From contig NW_020655294.1 of NCBI RefSeq assembly GCF_003589595.1, positions 67,377 to 131,376 on the forward strand: a DNA stretch of 64,000 nucleotides, written 5' to 3'. Positions within the stretch are counted from its first letter, which is position 1, and every line of letters starts with the position of its first letter. The DNA is from Hyposmocoma kahamanoa (Eukaryota; Arthropoda; Insecta; Lepidoptera; Cosmopterigidae). A model generated the notes under the pieces. That model was not told where the DNA came from and did not search any database. It saw only the letters and a list, made by a program, of their open reading frames with translations. A program made the translations under genes and the position numbers. Positions 35,501-44,639 of this stretch are shown piece by piece.

Positions 35501-38254
35501 TAGTGATTGGTACACGACCATTGTTTTGCCGGGAGTTATTGACAAACTCCGTAAAAATAACCGTAAACGCCGTACCATCTTGCACCACGATAATGCCAGT
35601 TCTCACACGGCCAGACAGACAAATGAATTTTCGAAGGTGAACAACGTTGACCTTATGAGCCATCCCGCGTACAGTCCCGACCTGGCACCTTGTGAACCAA
35701 TTACGCGGTCAACGATTTTCATCACCTGAAGAGGCTGTCAAACTCACGGAGGAGTGGCATAAACGTTTTCAAAATTGGTTCATTCGATATGAAAAAGTGC
35801 ATAATGCTAACGGAGAATACTTTTTGAAACAATAAATTAATTTCTAACCATTTACAGTATTTTTTTCTTATTCATTCCGGAAACTTTAGTGTCACGTATT
35901 TATTAATTTTAATAAAAGCATCTCGATTGATTATGGTTTTTCTTGTTTTTTAAATTTATTTTTATCAAGTGATTAATGCGTTTAAATAACTTTGAAATCT
36001 TAACATAACGTCCTGTCAAATACTGGTACTCCGATCTCACTGTGCTATAGTCAACTATTGGGACATTAGAAATTTTGCCTGTTATACACTGGTACAATTT
36101 CAGAGGTAGCGGGAAACTGGAATATGTTAATAATGCCTATGATTATTTTAATTTTTTTAGTTCCTAGAAGATAAATGACAAACCGTTTAATATGTTAACA
36201 TACCTAGGTAGTCAGTACAACTGATAATTAAGTACTTTTTTGGCAAAATACGTGATTTTCCGTCTAAAAGCCTTAACTTAGTAGTTAAGGCTTTCGTCCT
36301 AGTGGACATTTACCTTACGGATATAACAATCGTTTGATTGACAGGTCACGATTATATTTCTGAAAAAAGCTTGCACGTCAAAAACAAGGTGTAAGTCTCT
36401 AAATTGATTTCTTGCTAAAACTTTTATTTCACAACGTTTTTTAATGTTGTTGCTGTACTGTTCGGTCGCTATACTGTAACCAGTACCCGAGTTCCTAGCA
36501 TTTAGTTAGTGGTTATCATTATTAATCCCGGTTTGATGATATTATGACTTACAAATAGTAGTCTTATCACATAACCGAAATTCGGGAACATCCGGGTTTT
36601 CCTTAAGTGAATACTGTGTAGTGAAATGCTGGTTATTCGGTTTTTTCGCTTAACCGAGTAACCGGTTTGCAAGCCTTGGACGCCATATTATTGCAATGTC
36701 ATCGGATTTACAAAGTACCCATACTAAATTTATAGTGAGCGCCTTGTCAAAGCGTTCGTTCAGGGAAGTACTGCCACCTTACCTATTATTGCCGCCAAGC
36801 TGTAATGTCAGCATTACTATGTTCCGGTTTTGAAGGGTAAGGGTGCTTGTAAAATTACAAGTACATGGGACTTGTCAACTTATGTCTCAGGATGACGAGC
36901 GATTGCCAAAGCAGAAGAAGAACAGAACAAGATTGCCAAGGAAGAACTTTGTTGAAGTTAGCTGTAACTTCAACTAATTACAGTAGAAATATCGTAGTTG
37001 GGTTCTTAGGTTTTCGCGATTGTTACACACAGGAAATGAAACTATTTTTAGGGTTTAAGTCGCGTATATTTGTGTTTTCAAACAAACCAAGGTTTCGGAC
37101 CCTTAGTGTCACCCGTTATAAAATGTCACTGTTAATCACCCGTGACCATGGAAACTGTAAAGGGCCCGAAACGTTGGTTTGTTTGAAAAAACAAATATAC
37201 GTAACAAGTATCGTATTTGGGCTCTTCAAATTGGACTTGACGAGTTGTTACCTAAGAGATGGTGATTTTGTTGATTTTAAAAAGTAGACAATTTGTATCT
37301 GAGTTTTTTGAAATGGAGTTGGGAGTTAATACACAAATAAAAAATATAAACCAACCGAGTATAATCCGCACCCCCAAGAACTATAGGTACTGTGAAATGA
37401 TTTGTAGCTGTTAAAACTTTTTCAGTGACATAGTCTTCACAGATAGAATTTTCGAAAGACAGATAAAAATAATAATCTGATTGCAGCATTTTATTACATG
37501 GATTTCCGTCCCATGAACACGTTACCCAATCTCCACATTGACCATATACATCAACGTTTAGTTGATACTTTGCTAGTTCAGTTTTCAGCAAATATTGAAC
37601 GTAATGCCAACGTCCGCTGGGTACATGACAATTTGATACAAACCACGCAGCAGCTTTTCGCTTATATTGCAATTTACGCACATTTCTTTTGCTTGTTGGT
37701 TTCATATCATTTACATCCATCCATTTCATGTCACGTTTAGGTCCTATTACTGTGCCGTTTTTATTTTTTATAACAAAATACCTAAAAACTATGTCCGAAT
37801 TTAATTTATATGTCCATGTTAAATTGAAAATGCCATTATATTTTGATGATATGTTATACAACGAAGGAGGTTCACGACTAACGAATATATATATTTGTTT
37901 GTCTGCTCGATGTTTCGGTAGTACAAAATATTTATCTCTGACTTCAAGTACATCAAACAGTACAAAGTCAAAATCTTTTACACCGTCATTGAAGATTTTG
38001 TGTTTAGTAACAACACAATTTTTAAAAAAACATTTTTTTAATTTGTTTTTAACCATATGTACCAGAGGAGGAGTATGGTAATTTGTCCATATGAGTATAT
38101 TTATTTTTGAGTTTCGCTCTCGATGACCGTTTGTATTGTCAATAGTTAAGTTTAGAATAGATAAGAATGTTAGCATTATAACTCTAATATGAAGGTTTTT
38201 ATTTCGATCGCCTTTAGCATCTATCATCTTCACAATTAATTCAAAAGTCAACAT
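32556..38254 (-). CDS. alpha-1,3-fucosyltransferase (GT10), copy H, two exons across a 4.5 kb intron
   Basis: Exon 1 is 38254-37356 and exon 2 is 32817-32556 (1161 nt, 386 residues). The N-terminus offers Met at residues 1, 10 and 27; the last begins a signal-like hydrophobic run. Landmarks: I-N-I-L-I-W-T-N, K-C-F-F-K-N-C-V-V-T, F-N-L-T-W-T-Y-K-L-N-S-D, V-I-G-P, A-A-A-W-F-V-S-N-C, V-D-V-Y-G-Q-C-G. The donor block (residues about 261-300) reads L-S-F-E-N-S-I-C-E-D-Y-V-T-E-K, contacts intact, followed by V-L-G-G instead of V-Y-G-G. The split Arg codon is CG|A rather than AG|A (donor GTTGGT). Exon 2 begins F-L-P-P-G-S-Y-L-D-A and has C-K-F-C. Pairing of the exons rests on adjacency and strand; all copies share intron phase, so phase alone does not prove it. 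The intron holds a mariner relic, a GC-rich island and two repeats. Confidence 0.82.
33259..33303. repeat. 21-bp-arm hairpin in intron H
   Basis: CGTGTCGCCTGGATATGATC and its inverted partner around an AAA loop, with two mismatches in 21 bp. Confidence 0.65.
34325..34760. other. GC-rich island in intron H
   Basis: A sharply bounded GC- and CpG-rich block in an AT-rich intron (GCGCCCGCCGGTGCTGCTAG, GCGACGACGGCCGCCAAACG). Short minus-strand openings exist but match nothing I recognise. It could be a captured promoter or UTR, or part of a larger mobile element. Confidence 0.5.
35275..35836 (+). pseudogene. mariner transposase relic (DD34D type), inside intron H
   Basis: The plus strand carries in order a T-G-D-E motif (first catalytic Asp), H-H-D-N-A-S-S-H-T-A (second Asp), S-P-D-L-A-P-C-E in place of the usual S-P-D-L-A-P-C-D, and a C-terminal G-E-Y-F-L-K-Q before the stop. 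At least two frameshifts separate these parts, and the N-terminal DNA-binding half and the 5' inverted repeat were not found. It is the cut-and-paste transposase of a Tc1/mariner element, now dead: truncated, frameshifted and with the last catalytic Asp changed to Glu. It lies in the intron of copy H in the opposite orientation, so it does not disturb H coding. Confidence 0.85.
36740..36905 (+). repeat. interspersed repeat family R1, head half, intron H
   Basis: GTTCGTTCAGGGAAGTACTG to GGGACTTGTCAACTTATGTC, then truncated. Confidence 0.65.
37005..37207. mobile_element. long-TIR MITE, short copy, intron H
   Basis: Arms TCAAACAAACCAAGGTTTCG and, inverted, AAGGGCCCGAAACGTTGGTT; related to the element at 27525-27930 with a smaller core. 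Confidence 0.65.
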
Positions 38255-38354
38255 TTATGTTTTTTTTACGTTTAATAAAAAATTTTGTCGCACGTCCTTT
38301 CGAGAAACACGTCGAATTTGATTAATTGAATAGGAGAGGATCGTGCTTAAAGCT

Positions 38355-38535
38355 TATTTGGGGCAACCGAGTGGACGCCGTCGGACTCAGTGCCGCTGGA
38401 GCGACGGAGTCCAGAAAAACCTCAAGGACCTAGTGTTAGTGGCTGGAAGGAACATGCTCAGAACTGGGAGGCATGGCAGAGTCTGGTGTCGGCGACCTGG
38501 CGACCCACTTTGAGCCACTGCACCACCGAAGTAAG
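38355..38535 (+). mobile_element. LINE ORF C-terminal fragment
   Basis: Spread over two frames it reads R-W-S-D-G-V-Q-K-N-L-K-D-L and W-K-E-H-A-Q-N-W-E-A-W-Q-S-L-V-S, the extreme C-terminus of an RTE-like LINE polyprotein. It lies just upstream of copy H. Confidence 0.6.
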
Positions 38536-38819
38536 TTATTTAGATCGTCGAATCATTATTAAAGGTAAACTTGGAATGTTGTTTATTGTTATTCAAACTT
38601 TGCTCATTAATACAACGAAAACAAACAATGGACACATGTTATCTTAATTTACTTCATTATACGTTCTCGATAATTATTAATGAATACAGTATAATTGAAG
38701 AACGCATGCGGCAAACACTGTCATAAAAATTGCAAAATAAAAAATGAAGAAAATTGTTAGTAAGATTTTTAAAGAACAACAAAGTAGACGTCTACATTAT
38801 TTTTTATTTTTTTTTAATT

Positions 38820-40515
38820 TTATTTATTAATGGTAAACTATAAGTATATACATTTATATTTCTAAATTAAACAACGAAGTAAGCTAAATAAGTTTACACT
38901 TGTAGAAATAAAGTAACTTAAATAAGTAAGCACTCTAATAAAAAAAAATCAACAGAAATAGAATTTTACAATATAAAGACTATCCTAAGAAATAAAAAAG
39001 ACTTTCCTAAGAAATAAAAAAGAAGTCGCTGAGTAATTTTCTCGCTGTGACAATTTTGGTATTAAAGATATCAATATCTATTTTATTAACTATGTTATTG
39101 ATGTTGTTGCAAGCTCGCAGCAGAAACGAATTTTTTCTGTAATTGGTTGAAGCTATAGGTATGTCAAATACTTTGTTAACCCTGAAATTACGTGTGGGAG
39201 TCAAAAAGTTGAGTTTGTATAGTAATTCGGGACAATCAATTATATTTTGAGAAATTTTTAGAATATATGCGCAATCGGCTATTTGACGACGCATGTAGAG
39301 GGGAAGGATGTGATGAATTTTACAAATTTGCAGGTAATCATTATTATGATATTGTCGCTTAGTTCGGAAACATAAAAAACGAATGAATCTTTTTTGAATA
39401 CGTTCTATACGCGAAATGTACACCTCATATTGCGGGTTCCAGATCTGTGACGCATATTCCAGAATACTGCGAACAAACGTACAGTACAAGATTTTAACTG
39501 TCTTAATATCCCGAAACTCGCTAGACCGACGCATTATAAACCCCAGCGCACGTGATGCTTTGGTCACCATTCTGTCTATGTGCGCATCAAACAGAAGTTT
39601 ATTGTCGAATGCGACACCCAAATCACTAACTATGTTTTCTCGTTTAAGTACCTGGCCGGCAAGTTTATAATTAAAGACTAAGAGATTGTTTTTGCGACTG
39701 TAGGTTACTATTGAGCATTTGGCAGGATTTAAGTCGAGCTTATTGGAAATACAGTATTCCTCCAGTATCAACAAGTCAGTTTGGAGAGCCTCAGCATCAA
39801 AGTTGGTTGAAATTCTGGAGTATATTTTCATGTCATCGGCAAAACATAGCAGGTTACTAGATGTCAAACATAAGTGAATATCGTTAATAAAAATAGTAAA
39901 AAGCAACGGTCCTAGTAAAGATCCCTGGGGCACGCCGCTTGATATTTTAGCCCAACTAGAAATATAATTGCTGACAACAACTGCCTGAGACCTATTGTCA
40001 ACATAAGAAGCAAACCATCGTAGAAGGTTGCCACGAATCCCAAGTTTGTTAATTTTTGAGAGCAGTCTGAGGTGATCTATGCGATCGAAACATTTGCTGT
40101 AATCAGTATAGATCACGTCAACCTGGTCCCCGGCTTCCATTGATGCTGATATGAAATCATTTATCAAGACTAAATTAGATGTTGTTGACCTACCCCTGAT
40201 GAACCCGTGCTGAGACTGTGAAAGGTTAGTTTTAATTGATCCAAATAGTTGTCTGTAAATTATTCTTTCAAAATTTTTGGACATGATGCAAAGTTTCGAT
40301 ATGGGGCGATAATTAATAACTTCAGTTTTGGAGCCCTTTTTGTGTATGGGGGTAACATAAGCGCGTTTCCACACCGACGGTACTGTACAGGAGGAGATGG
40401 AGTTCTTAAATAAAATGGTTACGGGGACAGAAATCGAAGACGCTACTTTAATTAGAAAATACGCGGGAAGATTATCAGGTCCAGCTCCTTTGGAAATATC
40501 TAATTTAGAAAGGTT
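38820..40515 (-). mobile_element. 5'-truncated LINE with intact reverse transcriptase ORF
   Basis: The minus strand is open from about 40515 to a stop at 39007, around 500 codons. RT motifs in order: K-G-A-G-P-D-N-L-P, N-Y-R-P-I-S, Q-H-G-F-I-R-G-R-S-T, D-Y-S-K-C-F-D-R-I-D, S-S-G-V-P-Q-G-S-L-L-G-P-L-L-F, and the catalytic F-A-D-D. A C-terminal I-R-F-L-C-F-R-T-K region follows. This is a non-LTR reverse transcriptase (Jockey/CR1 group by these motifs). The endonuclease half is missing, as expected for 5' truncation during target-primed insertion. The tail near 38945-39020 has a 22-bp direct repeat (CCTAAGAAATAAAAAAGA). Absence of stops over 500 codons suggests recent insertion. Confidence 0.9.
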
Positions 40516-40572
40516 ATAAACGTATTATTGTCGTTTTTTGTTTTAAAAAGAAATACTTTTATATTAATAAGA

Positions 40573-41110
40573 GCGATTACACACGGTGATTTTTAACAGC
40601 GATGCAAACGCGATGCAGTCGCTAATCGGCTGCCTTTACACATGGACGCGATTTTAAGCAGCGATGCAGTCGCTAATCGGCTGCCTTTACACACGGGCGC
40701 GATTTTAAGCAGCGATGCAAACGCGATGCAGTCGCTAATCGGCTGCCTTTACACACGGGCGCGATTTTAAGCAGCGATGCAAACGCGATGCAGTCGCTAA
40801 TCGTCTGCCTTTACACACGGGCGCGATTTTAAACAGCAATGCAAACGCGATGCAGTCGCTAATCGTCTGCCTTCACACACGGGCGCGATTTTAAGCAGCG
40901 ATGCAAACGCGATGCAGTCGCTAATCGTCTGCCTTTACACACGGGCGCGATTTTAAGCAGTGATGCAAACGCGATGCAGTCGCTAATCGTCTGCCTTTAC
41001 ACACGCGGGCGCGATTTTAAACAGCAATGCAAACGCGATGCAGTCGCTAATCGTCTGCCTTTACACACGGGCACGATTTTAAGCAGCGATGCCAACGCGA
41101 TGCAGTCGTA
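40573..41110. repeat. 62-bp minisatellite, about nine units
   Basis: Unit built from GCGATTTTAAGCAGCGATGC, AAACGCGATGCAGTCGCTAA, TCGTCTGCCTTTACACACGG and GC. Nine units are visible by counting CAGTCGCTAAT-type words; one unit lacks 12 bp and another has a small insertion. Earlier units have TCGGCTGCC and later ones TCGTCTGCC, so there is a directional variant pattern. It is much GC-richer than its surroundings. Confidence 0.92.
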
Positions 41111-42284
41111 ATTAGTATTAGGTAAATTCGGATTAAGCGGATAAAACGGATCGAAGGACTTTTTCTAAGTGTTCAATCTTTGTTATTACTAATTATAACA
41201 AACTATCCACTAGCAATGTCACAAAAAATAATTGAATATCATGGTGATGAAACGTTGTGACGTTCAATAAGAACTTGAAAATTATTAGGTAAATTGTTAA
41301 ACATCCTTGTATAGAAGATTGTGGATTATTTACTGTTCAAGTACAGTTGATACTCCGAGGTACTTGAACCGAGGCTGACCTTCTGGTTCTGAGAGCCTTT
41401 TTATGCATTCAACAGTAAAGTCTAAAGGAATTTCAGCTTTTTATTCGAAATTTGTATATTTATGAAATGTAGTTATATATCAAATTGGCATCCAAAGTTT
41501 CTTAAAACGTCATTCTAATGGTGGCAATAATAAAGTCATATCAAAATGAAAGAATCCATTTTTTCTTCCATACAATTTGAGCCCAAAGATGTAACTTTAA
41601 TACTATCACATATTTTTTAATTAAAAATTACGCCGAAGTCATAAAAAAATAAAATATAATTTCTTAATTTACTTGTACCACTAAAAATCATGGTTCGAAC
41701 ATATAAAGGACTGGCAACACAATAATTATATATGGCAACGTCTAATTAAAAGTTCTAAAAATTCAAATGGTAGGTATCCTGTTATCGGGATTATTTAAAA
41801 TATGTAATCGTCTTACGCAGTTTTGTAAAAAATAAAAACAATTATTTTGTAACTTACTCATAACGAGCCAATTATTTTATTATTGACATAATTATTATAG
41901 ATAGGCTAGAATACTATGTCCCAAGCTGTTACACTGTATTGAAATGTCACCGAAAATATACTAACAATATGAAGAGGCTGTCTGATAGAACTTTTGCCTA
42001 CCCAAGTAAATGGGTGAAACACAGACCAAATAGTGAAACTTGTTAAAAAAAACATGACGCCTCGCCGTCGACATGTCAACCAACGTAATAGAGATTTATA
42101 CGTCTATTTTGTTCAATACTTACACAATAAAAACATTGTTTATTTGATTACTACTTACTACATCTAAAACAATTTTGAGGTAAAATGTTAAATTATTGAT
42201 TAGCTACAGTAACACAGTTGTAAAATTACGTGACGTCGAACGCAGTATCTTTTATATTTATAATTTAAATTAGTAGTAGTAAAG
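41111..42284. other. intergenic, MITE end fragment only
   Basis: The stretch 41155-41215 is the right end of the foldback MITE family (AAGTGTTCAATCTTTGTTAT, ATAACAAAC-TATCCACTAG). Nothing else recognised. Confidence 0.45.
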
Positions 42285-42475
42285 CTCCGGTTTGAAGGGT
42301 AAAATTTCTGGTTGAATTACAGGTACATGGGACTTGTCGACTTATGTCCACCGTGACAGGCACAGTGGTAGTGCTCCTCAGATCTTTGCGATTTAAAGGT
42401 CTGAGTGACACTGCAACTGTTATGGATAGGCGTGTAGCTTATCATCAGACTTGTTCCTCCCGTCACTACAATATT
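42285..42475 (+). repeat. interspersed repeat family R1, tail half
   Basis: CCGGTTTGAAGGGT, GGGACTTGTCGACTTATGTC, GGCGTGTAGCTTATCATCAG; the head is missing. Confidence 0.65.
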
Positions 42476-43139
42476 GTAAAAATACAACATTTTCAGAAAT
42501 TTCTATTAAAATTAAAAATACCTCAGTTAATGGATGTTTTCCTACTTTGTGTGTACTTTTCACCTCCGGCTTAACTTAATTTCAAAATAAAATAATAAGT
42601 TACATCTTTCAATAATATGTAATGTCATTCTAACAATCCAAACTTATGATGAAATGTGTCCTTCAAACGCAAACTTAACCGACTTACCTTTTAAGATGTC
42701 AACGTTGTCAACATTTTTATGTTCCACTAGGGTTTCTTCAAGGCGTTAAGCCACACTCCGATCTTCACCGACATATAGGCTTCATCATAAATTCATTGGC
42801 CTTTAAATTGAGTATAATTAGTTAACTAAAACTGCAGGTCAGCCATCTTAATCGTTGTAGTTACAAGAAAACGGTTCTTGAAGACTATCCATGAATTTTG
42901 AAGATATTTTAATTGGAATTCACAGATTTTGAAAAAAATGGTAAAAGGCAATTTTTACAAAACTTTTTTATGCCATTCTATTCGGTCTCTGTTAAGGATC
43001 AATAGTTTCTATGGGACTAACTGAGGTAAGAGTACTAGAAATGTCAGAAACCACAAAAAACCTTTTACTATACGTTTTGTAGGGACATTTAGTAATCAGT
43101 TATTCTAGATATTTAAGGAAACTAACAACACTTATGTCC
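42476..43139. other. intergenic, nothing recognised
   Basis: AT-rich; no supported feature. Confidence 0.35.
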
Positions 43140-43370
43140 AAAACGTATCTGATAGAAAACCAATAAGCTGGACACATTTGTATTTCTTTGTCCAACAGTT
43201 TACGTTTGAGTCTTTTGCTTGGTTTCATGTCGTTCTTATCCATCCACTGCTACATTCAACTTGGGTCCTATTACTACGCCTCTATTGTAGCTTAAAATTA
43301 CGTTTTTTAAATGTGTTGTTGAGTATAATTTGTATGCTGAAGTCAAATAAAAAAATCCATTGTATGTGAA
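43140..43370 (-). pseudogene. alpha-1,3-fucosyltransferase exon 1 relic (middle part)
   Basis: On the minus strand the sequence aligns, with decay, to the middle of exon 1 of the array: Y-N-G-F-F-Y-L-T then A-Y-K-L (for F-F-N-L-T-W-T-Y-K-L), then R-G-V-V-I-G-P-K. After a one-base frameshift it continues W-M-D-K-N-D-M-K-P-S-K-R-L-K-R-K-L. The Trp of W-T-Y-K and the glycosylation sequon are lost. About 75 codons are recognisable, and the W-F-S-I stretch near 43155 may be the remnant of the A-A-W-F-V-S-H-C block. No matching signal peptide, donor block or exon 2 follows in the right direction. It has the same strand as D-H and lies between H and I, so it marks a dead member of the array. Confidence 0.8.
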
Positions 43371-43769
43371 TGGCACTTATATTTTTATTTTAACACGTTC
43401 TTTTAGTGATTTGAGATTATTGTTTCTTAACTAAAATCATCGAGTATATAACCAGAAATAGAGATGAACTGTCATTTTCTTTGTTTGAAAACTATTCTGC
43501 AAAAATATTACGGTGACAACTTTACTGCGTTCCGATTGGCCAGCCTGAATTCAAAACAATTGACGGATGTCACACTTGTTTCATTTCATACGACCACTTT
43601 GACTTGAGCTTTGCTATTATGGGCGAAAATAAAAAAATGACATATTTAATTACTGATGAAAAGGATTCTGTTTATTTTCTAATAAGATGTTTTGTTGTTT
43701 TCCCCTCACCACCGAAAGGAACAGCCGCTCATTGTTAAAGATTTTATCTTTATTACAGTAAATACAAAA

Positions 43770-43890
43770 TATTTTTGGAATGTACGGAGACGTACACATA
43801 GGTCGTACACATCGCACCCCCAGTAGAAAATAGGCATAAGTGATTTTACGTTGAATCATCGATTTTATCATATTTGAAAAGTACGTTAAA
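43770..43890 (-). pseudogene. possible second fucosyltransferase relic (donor-block end)
   Basis: The minus strand reads M-P-I-F-Y-W-G-C-D-V-Y, resembling V-P-I-V-Y-G-G-A-D-Y, preceded by a Phe/Tyr-rich stretch that may be the remains of Y-F-Y-L-A-F-E-N. It lies upstream, in minus-strand sense, of the middle-part relic, so the two are not collinear: either a rearrangement or two separate dead copies. The match is short. Confidence 0.45.
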
Positions 43891-44290
43891 AAATACATAT
43901 GCTATATTTTTTTCATATTTTTCTTGGTAAATTTGATGAATTAATACAAGAAATTCGTTTTGAGAATTTTTATTCCATGACTTTTTTTCTTAAGGATTAG
44001 TAGAAAATGTGATATAACGCAAAGAATAAATTGATAAATATGACGTTTTACTTAATATTACGTTTATCCCTAAAATTTTATGTAGAAAATAAATAGTAAC
44101 AAATATTATGATTTAAATGAGTTTGTTTTTTTTACATCGCTAGTCTTGTATACACGATTATGTTTGTATTCGTTATATTAACTAGGTAAGGAAAGTATGT
44201 TAAATGCGCTTACTTAACCAAAAAGATAAACTAAAAAAAAGAATAACAGCAGTATGACTGTTTACTTCTTATGAACTTAAAATTAATTAT
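43891..44290. other. intergenic, nothing recognised
   Basis: AT-rich; no supported feature. Confidence 0.35.
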
Positions 44291-44560
44291 AATAAGAACA
44301 ATTACTGCTTTATTCCACTAAAAACTTTTCTTTACGCCGAAACATAAGACTACATACCGCGGCGCGGATGTAAAATAAGAATGATTACTTCTTTCTTCCA
44401 CTAGAATATTTTCATTGCACCGAGACGTAAGATTTGATACAGCGCGGCGCGGGAGTATACAGCGGAAACATAAGTGTGAATACGTTTGGTGCGAGGGAGG
44501 GGGCGGGTGCGTATCCACGCGCTTGACAGTCAGTGCCCGTTTCTAGGTCAAGGTAATAGC
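44291..44560 (+). promoter_or_regulatory. GC-rich duplicated upstream region of the transposase-like gene
   Basis: Two diverged tandem copies of about 77-79 bp (44291-44367 and 44374-44452) each run from AATAAGAA through TTCCACTA to GCGGCGCGG. A GGGAGGGGGCGGG box follows at about 44500, some 140 bp before the first ATG. The sequence is GC-rich in an AT-rich setting, as for a promoter. Function is inferred from position. Confidence 0.5.
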
Positions 44561-44639
44561 TGCGTTTACGCATTTGCGAAAACAAAACAACAACAATTGA
44601 GTGGTTTTTCTTCTTATTTTAAAGTCAAATGACCTAAAA

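Noticed and set aside
35400..35729. Active mariner transposase
   Set aside because: Frameshifted, lacks the N-terminal half, and the third catalytic position is Glu rather than Asp.
40573..41110. CRISPR array
   Set aside because: Contiguous tandem units without unique spacers, in an animal genome: a minisatellite.
43650..43760. Exon 2 relic suggested by an F-C-I-Y-C reading on the minus strand
   Set aside because: Spacing to the conserved exon 2 start does not fit and no other exon 2 landmarks are present.
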